This document shows positions 8,519 through 16,637 of a stretch of DNA of 64,000 bases, one piece after another. The DNA is from Amycolatopsis acididurans (GTDB lineage Bacteria > Actinomycetota > Actinomycetes > Mycobacteriales > Pseudonocardiaceae). The translations under genes were made by a program, and so were the position numbers. Below the pieces are notes generated by a model, which saw only the letters and a list, made by a program, of their open reading frames with translations, was not told the origin of the DNA and searched no databases. Location of the stretch: positions 1 through 64,000 of the forward strand of contig NZ_JAAXLS010000005.1 in the NCBI RefSeq assembly GCF_012328925.1, read 5' to 3'. The first letter of the stretch is position 1; every line of letters begins with the position of its first letter.

Positions 8519-9325
8519 ATGGGGAAGAACGCGAACCGGATCGGCGCACTGGGTCTGCTCGCGGCCACGGCCGTGTTCCTGTTCCCTGGCATCGCGTCGG
8601 CCGACACCGCGGACCCCGCGATCTCCGGCAGCTGTGACGCCACCCTGCGCAACGGCGGCACCGGGCAGGCGCTGACCGTCGACGCCGGTGCCCCGCTCAA
8701 CGCCCCGAACACTGTCTCCGTCGGCACCGGCTCGGACTCGGCGAACACGGGGTCGGGCGCGGCGAAACAGCCCACGCTGTCGCTGCCGCTCGCCGACATC
8801 ACCAAGGGGCTCGACGTCGGCGGTCTGCCGGTGCTCGGCGCCCCGGTCACCGACACCGTGTGCCCCGGCGCCCAGAACACGGTGAACGCGCTGTCCGCGA
8901 CCACGCAGGGCCTGATCGCGGGCAAGCCGCTGCAGCCCGCTCCGCCGGCCGGCAACCCGGCTCCGGCGCCCGCACCCGCACCCGCGCCGACCCCCGCACC
9001 CGGCGCACCGGCTCCCGGTTCCGGGGCGGCGTCCGGTGGCTTCGAGCTGGTGTCGTTCCCGCTCGACGGCGCCTTCCCGCTGGGCGCCGCCGACCTGTCC
9101 GCGCTGATCGCGCCGGGTGCGATCGCCCCGTCGGCGCCCAGCCTCGTCCCGCCGACCGGCACCTCGCCCGGGCCCGGCATCGTCAACCAGAACTCCGGTA
9201 CGGCCGAGGCACTGCCCGCCGCCTCGACCGCGCCCGAGAAGCTTCCCCTGATTCTCGCCGCGGTCGCGTTGGCCCTGGTCACAGCCGCGTTGTCCAACAT
9301 CTGGTTGCGACGTTCGGTCAAGTAG
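8519..9325 (+). CDS. Exported membrane-anchored protein, unknown function (tandem copy 1)
   Basis: A 268-residue protein. It has an N-terminal signal peptide (about 1-28, ending GIASA-DT), a Ser/Gly/Ala-rich body with two isolated Cys residues, a Pro-Ala repeat (about residues 142-165), and a C-terminal membrane segment LPLILAAVALALVTAALS followed by a short basic tail (LRRSVK). The predicted topology is extracytoplasmic with a C-terminal anchor. I recognise no family. The next two genes have the same architecture and a related C-terminus (LPM L/I xAV...SAALVR.WVLR). ATG is preceded by AGGGGGAGA. Confidence 0.75.
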   Translation: MGKNANRIGALGLLAATAVFLFPGIASADTADPAISGSCDATLRNGGTGQALTVDAGAPLNAPNTVSVGTGSDSANTGSGAAKQPTLSLPLADITKGLDVGGLPVLGAPVTDTVCPGAQNTVNALSATTQGLIAGKPLQPAPPAGNPAPAPAPAPAPTPAPGAPAPGSGAASGGFELVSFPLDGAFPLGAADLSALIAPGAIAPSAPSLVPPTGTSPGPGIVNQNSGTAEALPAASTAPEKLPLILAAVALALVTAALSNIWLRRSVK

Positions 9326-9388
9326 CGTCACGCCGCTCGGTCACTATCGTTAAACCAGGGAGTGACCCACGCGGGAGGGCCGAGACCG

Positions 9389-10243
9389 ATGGATGGTCGT
9401 ACACGTAAAACCGCCGCGGCTGGTGCGGCTGCCTTCGTACTGGCGGGAACCGCTGTGCTCGCGACACCGGGCACGGCGGCCGCCGCCACCATTCCAGCGC
9501 AATGCGGGCAAACCGTGACCGCCTCGCCCGGCGACATCATCAGCACACCGTTCGGCCCCCAGACAGTGACCAACGGTCTCACCTCGCTCGTCGGCAACCT
9601 GCTGACCGGGCTGTGCACCATCACCGTGAACGTGGTGAACACCGCCGTCGCGCCGGTGCCGGTGGTCGGCGCGCCGGTCGCCGGTGCCGTCAACAACACC
9701 GTCTCGGGTGCCACGAACGGAGCCACCAGCACGCTGCAGGGCGCGGCTTCGATGGTGCCCGGTGCCCAGCAACAGCAGCCGTCCCAGCAGCAGCCGCCGA
9801 GCGGTGGTTCGCAGCAGTCCGGTCCCAACGGCGGCAACGCGCCCGCCAACCAGGGCTCCCCGGGCTCCATCCCCAGCTCGAACAGCCCCGTGCTCGGCGG
9901 CGACCCGGCCGCGTTCAGCGTGCTGCCGTTCAGCTCACTGGCCGGCTTCGCGCCGATGCGCGACTACAGCGGCATCCCCTACGCGCTCGCCGGTCTGTGG
10001 TCGCCGTCGCCGGGCCTGCGCTACGGCGGTCAGATCCCGGGTTACGCACCCGAGGTAGGCGCGCTGGGCCAGGGCAACGGTGGTGGCAACTCGGTGCAGA
10101 ACGCGGGTCAGGCCGAGTCCATGTCCGGCGCCACCAACGGCCCGAATCCGGTCGGGCTGCCGATGCTCATCGCCGTACTCTCGCTGTCCGGCGTCAGCGC
10201 CGCCCTGGTGCGCAGGTGGGTTTTGCGGGGGGCTACCGCCTAG
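9389..10243 (+). CDS. Exported membrane-anchored protein, unknown function (tandem copy 2)
   Basis: A 284-residue protein with a signal peptide (about 1-33, ending TAAAA), two Cys at the start of the mature part (QCGQ and LCTI), a Gln/Pro/Ser-rich centre, a Gly/Asn-rich stretch and a C-terminal anchor LPMLIAVLSLSGVSAALV with basic tail RRWVLRGATA. Unknown function; same layout as its two neighbours. The ATG at 9389 is chosen because GGGAGG lies 10 nt upstream and the signal peptide then begins directly; a GTG 27 nt earlier has no such site. Confidence 0.75.
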   Translation: MDGRTRKTAAAGAAAFVLAGTAVLATPGTAAAATIPAQCGQTVTASPGDIISTPFGPQTVTNGLTSLVGNLLTGLCTITVNVVNTAVAPVPVVGAPVAGAVNNTVSGATNGATSTLQGAASMVPGAQQQQPSQQQPPSGGSQQSGPNGGNAPANQGSPGSIPSSNSPVLGGDPAAFSVLPFSSLAGFAPMRDYSGIPYALAGLWSPSPGLRYGGQIPGYAPEVGALGQGNGGGNSVQNAGQAESMSGATNGPNPVGLPMLIAVLSLSGVSAALVRRWVLRGATA

Positions 10244-10313
10244 TATCCTCGGGACCCCGTTGCTCGTTGTCCCGCTGACGACGTGTGCCCGCGACTCCCG
10301 GAGGACCCCACCC

Positions 10314-11225
10314 GTGCGGAAGCCAACCCGGACCAGACTGGCCAGGACGACCCGCCGGTTGCTCACCACCACAGCCCTCGCGGCGATGTTCACCGGCGCC
10401 GCGTTCACCGGCAGTGCCTCGGCGAGCACCGTGCTGGCTTCCGGGTGCACCGGCAATGTGGTCGGCAACATGGGCGACCAGGTCGCCGTGCAGGGCAAGG
10501 ACGTCGCCGCACTGGTCAAGGCCGGGGCGCAGGAGCGGCCGCTGTTCCTCAGCGGCGTCGATCCGGACAAGCTCGCCAACGAGATCACCGCGGACGGGGC
10601 GCTGCCCGTCGGCCAGGTGCCCAACGCCGCGAACGGCCCGATCTCCGGGCAGGCCGTCGCGACCGCCGTCACCACCGCGCTCAAGGACGCCGACGGGCTG
10701 GGCTGGTGGAGTCCCCAGCAGCGGCAGGACACGCTCGACGCGATCGGGAACAAGGTCGCGGGCAACTGCGGGCTCACCGCCTTCGCGGGCAACTTCACGC
10801 AGAACACGGCGCTGCCCACCGTGCCGCAGACCGGCGGCACGGCCGCACCGGGCGGCGTCACCCCGGGTGTCTCGGGCACCGGCACGGCCACCGCACCGCC
10901 GAGGAACTACGGCAACATCCCGGCCGCCGTGCCCGGCCTGACGATCCCGAACTACGGCAACGCGATTCCCGGCTACGGCACCTCGCCGACGGACCGCTAC
11001 CCGACCAGCACCCCGCTGGGCGGCGGGCAGCCGCTGCCGCAGATCGGCTCGCTGGGCGGCGCGTCCGGCCAGACCGACGTCCGTGACGCGGGCAACGCGA
11101 ACTCGCTCGCGGCCCCCGAACCCGCCTCCGACGTGGTGCGGCTGCCGATGCTGCTCGCCGTCGTCGCGCTGGCCGGGGTGAGCGCCGCGCTGGTCCGTAC
11201 CTGGGTGCTGCGAAAGCTGTCGTAG
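10314..11225 (+). CDS. Exported membrane-anchored protein, unknown function (tandem copy 3)
   Basis: A 303-residue protein. The signal peptide includes two Arg-rich stretches before the hydrophobic core (TRTRLARTTRRLLTTTALAA) and is cleaved near GSASAS. The mature part begins with a Cys-containing segment (LASGCTGNVVGNMGDQVAV) and holds a ~130-residue helical-looking region, a Thr/Pro/Gly-rich linker and the anchor LPMLLAVVALAGVSAALV with tail RTWVLRKLS. GTG at 10314 has GGAGGA 8 nt upstream. It is the last of three genes sharing a C-terminal anchor motif; the S6 gene follows 80 bp later. Confidence 0.75.
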   Translation: MRKPTRTRLARTTRRLLTTTALAAMFTGAAFTGSASASTVLASGCTGNVVGNMGDQVAVQGKDVAALVKAGAQERPLFLSGVDPDKLANEITADGALPVGQVPNAANGPISGQAVATAVTTALKDADGLGWWSPQQRQDTLDAIGNKVAGNCGLTAFAGNFTQNTALPTVPQTGGTAAPGGVTPGVSGTGTATAPPRNYGNIPAAVPGLTIPNYGNAIPGYGTSPTDRYPTSTPLGGGQPLPQIGSLGGASGQTDVRDAGNANSLAAPEPASDVVRLPMLLAVVALAGVSAALVRTWVLRKLS

Positions 11226-11233
11226 CGGACCGC

Positions 11234-11299
11234 TACCCTGGTACCTCGACAACCCTCCTGCCATGGACAGTCCATGGCCGCGAAGCCCACAGGAGGTGA
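11234..11299 (+). promoter_or_regulatory. rpsF promoter and structured leader
   Basis: A TACCCT -10 box at 11234-11239 predicts a ~60-nt leader for the rpsF operon. The leader contains GCCATGGACAGTCCATGGC (11260-11278), a palindrome that can form an 8-bp hairpin ahead of the strong AGGAGGTGA site at 11291. Many bacteria have an S6:S18-binding hairpin here; whether this one is equivalent is not shown. Confidence 0.45.
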
Positions 11300-11305
11300 G
11301 TGGTT

Positions 11306-11629
11306 GTGTCACGCCATTACGAGGTAATGGTCATCCTCGATCCGACGCTCGACGAGCGCACCGTCGCCCCGACGCTGGACACGTTCCTCAACGTGATCCG
11401 CACGTCCGGCGGCAGCGTGGAGAAGGTCGACGTGTGGGGACGGCGGCGCCTCGCCTACGAGATCAAGAAGCACGCCGAGGGCATCTACGCCCTGCTCGAC
11501 CTGAACTCCGAGCCCGACGCGGTGAAGGAGCTCGACCGGCAGCTGAACCTGCAGGAGAACGTGCTCCGCACCAAGGTCGTCCGCAAGCTCGGCGCGCGCA
11601 AGGCCGCCAAGGTCGCGGCGAAGGCCTGA
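11306..11629 (+). CDS. rpsF: 30S ribosomal protein S6
   Basis: Small-subunit protein that pairs with S18 on the platform of the 30S subunit. The 107-residue product starts [16 protein letters not shown] and contains [19 protein letters not shown], both diagnostic of S6. Of two in-frame GTG codons (11300 and 11306), the second has AGGAGG at 9-nt spacing and gives the family N-terminus. It leads the operon rpsF-ssb-rpsR-rplI, the same order as Rv0053-Rv0056. Confidence 0.97.
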   Translation: MSRHYEVMVILDPTLDERTVAPTLDTFLNVIRTSGGSVEKVDVWGRRRLAYEIKKHAEGIYALLDLNSEPDAVKELDRQLNLQENVLRTKVVRKLGARKAAKVAAKA

Positions 11630-11636
11630 GGCGATC

Positions 11637-12131
11637 ATGGCCGGAGAGACTGTCATCACGCTGGTCGGCAACCTGACCGCCGACCCGGAGCTGCGCTTCA
11701 CACCCTCCGGTGCGGCCGTCGCGAACTTCACCGTCGCCTCCACCCCGCGCACCTTCGACCGCCAGAGCGGCGAGTGGAAGGACGGCGAGGCGCTGTTCAT
11801 GCGCTGCAACATCTGGCGCCAGGCGGCGGAGAACGTGGCCGAGAGCCTGACCCGCGGCGCACGCGTCGTCGTGCAGGGCCGGCTGCGGCAGCGGTCGTTC
11901 GAGACCAAGGAAGGCGAGAAGCGGACCGTCGTGGAGATGGAGGTCGACGAGATCGGCCCCTCGCTGCGCTACGCGACCGCCAAGGTCAACAAGGTCAGCC
12001 GCGGCACCGGGGGCGGTGGCGGCGGCTACGGCGGTAGCGGCAGTGGCGGCGGCGCGCCGGCGGACGATCCGTGGGGTTCGGCCCCGCCTGCCGGGGGCGG
12101 CGGCGGTTTCGCGGACGAACCTCCCTTCTAA
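11637..12131 (+). CDS. ssb: Single-stranded DNA-binding protein
   Basis: A 164-residue SSB that coats ssDNA in replication and repair. The OB fold spans residues ~1-115 ([41 protein letters not shown]). A Gly-rich linker follows, and the protein ends DEPPF, the acidic tip that recruits partner proteins (DDIPF in E. coli). It starts 7 bp after rpsF stops, consistent with one operon. Confidence 0.97.
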   Translation: MAGETVITLVGNLTADPELRFTPSGAAVANFTVASTPRTFDRQSGEWKDGEALFMRCNIWRQAAENVAESLTRGARVVVQGRLRQRSFETKEGEKRTVVEMEVDEIGPSLRYATAKVNKVSRGTGGGGGGYGGSGSGGGAPADDPWGSAPPAGGGGGFADEPPF

Positions 12132-12166
12132 CCAACCACTTTCACTGATTTACCAGGAGCATCACC

Positions 12167-12415
12167 GTGGCCAAGCCACCCATTCGCAAGCCCAAGAAGA
12201 AGGTCTGTGTGTTCTGCAAGGCGGAGCAGAAGGGCCGCCCGGAGAACATCGACTACAAGGACACGAACCTGCTGCGGAAGTACATCTCCGACCGCGGCAA
12301 GATCCGTGCCCGCCGGGTGACCGGCAACTGCAGCCAGCATCAGCGTGACATCGCCATCGCGGTCAAGAACTCCCGCGAGATGGCGCTGCTGCCCTACACC
12401 TCGACCGCGCGCTAA
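12167..12415 (+). CDS. rpsR: 30S ribosomal protein S18 (zinc-binding C+ form)
   Basis: An 82-residue S18, binding partner of S6. It has CVFC (Cys14/Cys17) and GNCSQH (Cys55, His58), the ligand set of the zinc-containing C+ paralogue. Actinobacteria often keep a second C- copy elsewhere, used under zinc limitation. GTG start at 12167 with CAGGAG upstream. It is third in the S6 operon. Confidence 0.96.
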   Translation: MAKPPIRKPKKKVCVFCKAEQKGRPENIDYKDTNLLRKYISDRGKIRARRVTGNCSQHQRDIAIAVKNSREMALLPYTSTAR

Positions 12416-12428
12416 GGGAGGCACGTCA

Positions 12429-12887
12429 ATGGCGAAGATCATTCTGACCACCGACGTGGCCAACCTCGGCGGCCCCGGCGACATCGTCGAGGTCAAGGAC
12501 GGGTACGCGCGCAACTTCCTGTTCCCCCGTGGCTTCGCGATCGCGGCCACCAAGGGCGCGGAGAAGAACGTGCGGACCATCCGCCGCGCTCAGGAGTCCC
12601 GCCGCATCCGCGACCTGGACCACGCCCGCGAGGTCAAGGCCGCGCTGGACGGTCTCGGCACGGTCGAGCTGACCGCGAAGGCGGCCGAGGGCTCGAAGAA
12701 GCTGTTCGGCTCGATCACCACCGCGGACATCGTGTCGGCGATCAAGGCGGCCGGTGGCCCGCTGCTGGACAAGCGGATCATCGAGACCGGTGGCCACATC
12801 AAGACCGTCGGCAAGCACCAGGTGAGCGCGAAGCTGCACCCGAGTGTCGAGGCGAGCGTCCGGCTGGACATCAAGGCCGGTCAGTAG
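12429..12887 (+). CDS. rplI: 50S ribosomal protein L9
   Basis: A 152-residue L9. The N-terminal globular domain has the signature GDIVEVKDGYARNFLFPRG (residues ~18-36), followed by the long central helix and the C-terminal domain (SITTADIVSAIK onwards). The ATG at 12429 is preceded by GGGAGG and lies 13 bp after rpsR. It is the last gene of the operon and is followed by a strong terminator. Confidence 0.97.
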   Translation: MAKIILTTDVANLGGPGDIVEVKDGYARNFLFPRGFAIAATKGAEKNVRTIRRAQESRRIRDLDHAREVKAALDGLGTVELTAKAAEGSKKLFGSITTADIVSAIKAAGGPLLDKRIIETGGHIKTVGKHQVSAKLHPSVEASVRLDIKAGQ

Positions 12888-12906
12888 TTCGCACAGCGGT
12901 TTCCAC

Positions 12907-12947
12907 GAAAAACGGCTCCTCCGCCAAGCGGAGGGGCCGTTTTTTGG
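12907..12947 (+). terminator. Rho-independent terminator after rplI
   Basis: AACGGCTCCTCCGC pairs with GCGGAGGGGCCGTT across a CAA loop and is followed by a run of T. It begins about 20 bp after the rplI stop and is the clearest U-tract terminator in the window. Confidence 0.92.
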
Positions 12948-13056
12948 TTCGTCACCAGGGGAACCATGATCGCCGCGCTAGCATCCAAGGAGCTGATCTC
13001 GCCGTGGGAGCGACCGCGTACAGCGGTGGCGGGTAGGAGCGAAGGGGGATCCGAGC

Positions 13057-13476
13057 ATGACTCAGCCGAGCCAGGCGATGCCGGCTGCCGCGCCGAAGGA
13101 CACACTGACCTCGGTCCCGCCGCCCGCGCCGATCCAGGTCGGCACTTCCGGTTCCTCCGGTGGCTACAAGTTCTCGCCGGACGAGGTCCAGGGCGTGATC
13201 AACAAATGGCAAGCCCTGCTGGACCAGGTGGAAGACGACATCCAGCACGCGCAGAAGATCGCGGGTGTGGCCGCGCCCGGCCAGGAGTTCGCGAGCACCG
13301 ACTTCGTGCGGCAGGGCGCGAGTCCGTCCGGCCAGACCTTGCTTCAGCAGCACGAGCGCATGCGCGAGTACATCCGGAACTACATCACGGCCCTCCAGCA
13401 GGCGAGCGGCCGGATCCAGCAGTCCGAGGACGAGGCGCTGCACGCCGCCACGCACCAGGGGCAGGGAATCATATGA
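13057..13476 (+). CDS. Small helical protein, probable ESX-type (PE-like) substrate
   Basis: A 139-residue protein with no signal peptide or membrane segment. After a Pro/Ala-rich lead (1-40) come long amphipathic helices: SPDEVQGVINKWQALLDQVE and, from about residue 85, TLLQQHERMREYIRNYITALQQ. Its position as the first gene before a lipoprotein, a WxG/PPE-like protein and an EspG-like chaperone suggests it is the PE-like or WXG100-like partner secreted by a type VII system. I see no classical WxG motif in it. ATG is preceded by AAGGGGGA. Its stop overlaps the next start (ATGA). Confidence 0.6.
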   Translation: MTQPSQAMPAAAPKDTLTSVPPPAPIQVGTSGSSGGYKFSPDEVQGVINKWQALLDQVEDDIQHAQKIAGVAAPGQEFASTDFVRQGASPSGQTLLQQHERMREYIRNYITALQQASGRIQQSEDEALHAATHQGQGII

Positions 13477-14075
13477 GCAGGACCCGGGCGTTCCGGCTCG
13501 GAACGTTCGTCGTCGCGTCGGTCGCCGTACTGTCGGCGTGCTCCAGCCACACCGCCGGAACACCCTCGACGTCCGGTACGGGTTCGCCCAGCGCGTCCGG
13601 CCCGTCCCGGTCGGCGCCACCGGTGCCTGGCGCACTGCCCACCGACGCGTTGATCGCGAATCCCTGCAACGGTCTTTCCGCGAGCCAGATCACCACTGTC
13701 GGCCTTGCCGCTCCCGGCGCGGAGTCGCAGAGCGACACGGGACCGACGTGCAAATGGCGCTCGGCCGCGTTCCAGCTCAACGTCGTCTACATCTCGCCGA
13801 TGACCGTCAACAAGAACGGGCTGAGCGACATCTACGCGACCAAGGGCAACTTCGCGTATTTCGAGCCGACGACGGTCGACGGCTATCCGGGGGTCTACGC
13901 CAGTCCCACCGACAACCGCTCGGGCGGCGACTGTCAGCTGTGGGTCGGGGTGAGCGACGAACTGTCGGTCTCGGTGTCCGCCCAGATCGGCGAGGGGCCG
14001 AACAAGACCAACCCGTGCCCGGCCACCGGGCGGGTCGCCACCGCGATGATCGACCACTTGCAGGGTAGGGAATGA
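13473..14075 (+). CDS. DUF3558 domain lipoprotein
   Basis: A 200-residue lipoprotein. The lipobox LSAC puts the acylated residue at Cys23, followed by a Ser/Thr/Pro linker (24-55). The folded domain begins ALPTDALIANPCNGLSASQI and contains PTCKWRSAAFQLNVVYI, GDCQLWVGVSDELSVSVS and CPATGRVATAMI, the DUF3558 pattern with conserved Cys residues. DUF3558 lipoproteins are common in Pseudonocardiaceae, often beside ESX-related genes; no activity is known. It overlaps the preceding gene by 4 bp and so is probably translationally coupled. Confidence 0.85.
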   Translation: MSRTRAFRLGTFVVASVAVLSACSSHTAGTPSTSGTGSPSASGPSRSAPPVPGALPTDALIANPCNGLSASQITTVGLAAPGAESQSDTGPTCKWRSAAFQLNVVYISPMTVNKNGLSDIYATKGNFAYFEPTTVDGYPGVYASPTDNRSGGDCQLWVGVSDELSVSVSAQIGEGPNKTNPCPATGRVATAMIDHLQGRE

Positions 14076-14087
14076 GGATGGGGTCTC

Positions 14088-15395
14088 ATGTCCAATGAAG
14101 CGCTCATCGGCATGAACATCGGCACCGCGATCATGCCCGGAGCCGGAACGGTCATCGGCACGGCGGTCGGGGGACTGGTCAGCCTGTTCACCGGTGCGGA
14201 CGCCCAGCAGCAGTCGGCCGACATCGGCGGGCGTTCCATCGACGCCAGGCAGATCTGGGAGCAGATCAACCCCGGCAACGCCGACTCCCTTCGCGAGGGC
14301 GCGAAATCGGCCGGGCACCTGCAGACGATCCACCAGGACCGGGTCGACCAGATCAACGCGATCAACCAGGCGATGGACGCGGCCTGGCAGGGCGACGCCT
14401 CCGCGCAGGTGCAGGCGGGCGCGCATCCGCTGGGCATCTGGCTGGACGATTCCGCCGGCAACCTGACCAGGAGCAAGACCTACCTGGACAACCAGGGCGA
14501 GGCGTTCGACACCGTGCACTCGAAGGTGCAGGAGATCGCCGCGACCCCGCCGCACCAGGGGTTTCTCGATCACATCAACCCGTTCAGCGACAAAGACCAG
14601 GAGATCGAGAAGTACAACCAGCAGGGCCAGGGCAACGTCGAGGCGTTCAACGCCTACTACCAGGCCAGCGCGCAGAACGCGGCCGGGATGCCGCAGTACA
14701 GCGCGTGGGAGGGCAACACGTTCTCCGACGGCGGTGACAACGGCGGCGGCAAGGACGACGGGCGCGATCCCGGCGACACCGGCCGCGGACCCGGCGGCAG
14801 CGATTCCGGTGGTTACCAGCCGGGCAACACGGGGAAGATCCCCGGCACGGGCACCATCCCGAACACGCCCGGCGGCGGCAACTACGGCAACACCCCGGGC
14901 AGTGGCGGTTACCAGCCCAACGTGCCCGGCTACACCGGCCCCGGCTACCGGAGTCCCGCCTGGAACGACGGCACCTCGGCGGCCGGGTACACCCCGGACC
15001 CGCCCTCCAGCAGCTTCGACGCGAGCACGTTCGGCCCCGGTGGATCCGGCTCCGGCTACCCGTCGTCCGGCGGTGGCTCGTCTTCGGGCGGTGGCGTCGG
15101 GGCGGTCGGCGGCTTCGGGCCGGGCGGGTCCGGCGCGGGTGGCCTCGGTGCCGGGTCCAGCACCGGCGCGGGTGCGGGCAGCGGTGCGGCCGGCGCGATC
15201 CGCGGTGGCGCCGCGGCGGGTGCCGCCGGTGCGGCGGGCCGCGCGGGCATGGGCGGGATGGGCGCCATGGGCGCGGGTGGTCGCGGCAAGGGCGGCGACG
15301 ACGAGGAGCACCGGAACCGGTTCCTTGTCAGCGAGGACCCGAACGAACTGTTCGGCACCGACGAGCTCACCGCGCCGCCGGTGATCGGTGAATAG
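14088..15395 (+). CDS. WxG/PPE-like ESX secretion substrate with Gly-rich tail
   Basis: A 435-residue protein. The N-terminal ~200 residues are helical and contain Trp100-Gln-Gly102 (WxG) between two long helices, the hallmark of WXG100/PPE hairpins. From about residue 215 it is a low-complexity Gly/Ser/Pro-rich tail with an Ala/Gly run, ending in an acidic segment. Residues 9-35 are Gly/Ala-rich and hydrophobic. With the downstream EspG-like gene and the upstream small helical protein, the natural reading is a PPE-type substrate with its own chaperone. No ESX core genes (EccC, EccD, MycP) are in the window. Confidence 0.68.
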   Translation: MSNEALIGMNIGTAIMPGAGTVIGTAVGGLVSLFTGADAQQQSADIGGRSIDARQIWEQINPGNADSLREGAKSAGHLQTIHQDRVDQINAINQAMDAAWQGDASAQVQAGAHPLGIWLDDSAGNLTRSKTYLDNQGEAFDTVHSKVQEIAATPPHQGFLDHINPFSDKDQEIEKYNQQGQGNVEAFNAYYQASAQNAAGMPQYSAWEGNTFSDGGDNGGGKDDGRDPGDTGRGPGGSDSGGYQPGNTGKIPGTGTIPNTPGGGNYGNTPGSGGYQPNVPGYTGPGYRSPAWNDGTSAAGYTPDPPSSSFDASTFGPGGSGSGYPSSGGGSSSGGGVGAVGGFGPGGSGAGGLGAGSSTGAGAGSGAAGAIRGGAAAGAAGAAGRAGMGGMGAMGAGGRGKGGDDEEHRNRFLVSEDPNELFGTDELTAPPVIGE

Positions 15396-16182
15396 CGTGC
15401 GCAACGGTCCCATCAAGCTCGCCACCCCGATCCTGCACAACCTGATCAGACGCCGCGGAGGCGAGCCGCACGCGACGCTGTCCGGCACCGCCGTCTGGTA
15501 CGACGAGGGCGCGCAGCGCACGATCGACCAGGAGGTCAACGCGCTGCTGACCCGGCACGGGCTGATGGGCCCGCGCGGGATGGACCGCGAACTACTCGGC
15601 CTGCTCGAGTCGATCTCGCGGCCGCAGCTGGAGTACTACGGCTGGTTCGAGGGCTCCTATCCCGGCTCCCCCGGCAACTTCACCGTGTACGCGGGCAGCG
15701 GAAGCGGCGGTGCGTTCGTAGCCGTGCGCCTGCTGGCCGAGGAGTCGGTCATCCTCGCCACGGAACAGCCGGAGGAGCTGCTCACGGGTTTCCTCAACCA
15801 GGTTCCGCGCGGCCGGCCCGCGACGGGAAGCCCGCTGGTGGCGACCCAGGCGGAGTATGCCGCGGGCAGCAGCGTGCCGAACGAAGACGAGTTCACCGTG
15901 ATGCGGTCGGCGAACGCGGCGGCGCGGCCCGACCAGGCGAAGGAGATGCGGCGGATCGCCGGCGTTCAGCGCGTCGGCGCGGGCAGCTTGTACGTCGCCG
16001 CGCGCACCCGCAGCGGGGCGCGGCGCCGATGTGAACGGCCGCTGAACTTCGTGGATACCGTCGAGGGCCGCTGGCTCATGGAGGAACGGCCCGGGCGCGG
16101 TGAGCCGCTCGTCGTGTTCACTCCCGGCACGCCGCAGGTCCTCGCCGAACGGTTACGCAACGCACAGGGCGTCTTGGTCTGA
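15388..16182 (+). CDS. EspG family ESX secretion chaperone-like protein
   Basis: A 264-residue protein resembling EspG family proteins, cytoplasmic chaperones that bind PPE proteins before type VII export. Recognisable parts are the N-terminal region (IRRRGGEPHATLSGTAVWYD), the central AVRLLAEESVILATEQPEEL, and the C-terminal strand LNFVDTVEGRWLMEE. GTG 15388 overlaps the end of the PPE-like gene; the in-frame GTG at 15397 is an equally plausible start. It probably serves the WxG protein encoded just upstream. Assignment rests on sequence feel and context, not a profile search. Confidence 0.7.
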   Translation: MNSVRNGPIKLATPILHNLIRRRGGEPHATLSGTAVWYDEGAQRTIDQEVNALLTRHGLMGPRGMDRELLGLLESISRPQLEYYGWFEGSYPGSPGNFTVYAGSGSGGAFVAVRLLAEESVILATEQPEELLTGFLNQVPRGRPATGSPLVATQAEYAAGSSVPNEDEFTVMRSANAAARPDQAKEMRRIAGVQRVGAGSLYVAARTRSGARRRCERPLNFVDTVEGRWLMEERPGRGEPLVVFTPGTPQVLAERLRNAQGVLV

Positions 16183-16637
16183 GTGGCCGCTTGACCACCC
16201 GCTCAGCCCATCCGGTGATTTCTCTACCGTCGGTAGCAGCCATCCACAGGTCCGCCCATCCCTGTGTGCAGCCGCAGCCGCGCGACACGCCGAGCGCGTC
16301 TTGCCACGCGACACGCCGACGAGTTTTCAGCAATGTTTTCCACAGCTTTCCCACAGGGCCCGAACTGCGCTTTTCCTGGAGGCCGCCGTGCTTGTCCCCA
16401 ACTTGTACACAGGTGTGCGACGGCTTGTGATTCGTTCGGGCCGCTCATCCACAAGTTGTCCACAGGGTGTCCCCACGCGATCAACAGGCGGGTTTGCCTT
16501 GCTCCTTCCGAGGGATCTAGCGTGCCCGCGCGACTAGTAGCGCGGAGTACGCGACACGCCTGTCGAAATGGTGGGCGACGAGTCGAAGACACGGCATAAT
16601 CGAACTGGTGTTCGCTTGACGAGGAGGTGTCCACGCG
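16183..16637. other. 455-bp gene-free region with a DnaA-box cluster upstream of dnaB
   Basis: No gene is supported here. On the plus strand it carries one perfect DnaA box TTGTCCACA (16456-16464), four 8/9 matches (16336-16344, 16392-16400, 16403-16411, 16445-16453) and two weaker ones (16240-16248, 16347-16355), nearly all in the same orientation. A CATAAT -10 box at 16595-16600 probably drives dnaB. The main origin is expected beyond the right end near parAB, so this looks like a secondary DnaA-binding region. Confidence 0.7.

Noticed and set aside
16183-16637. The main chromosomal origin
   Set aside because: DnaA boxes are present, but neither dnaA nor dnaN flanks it; parAB and parS at the right end place oriC beyond the window.
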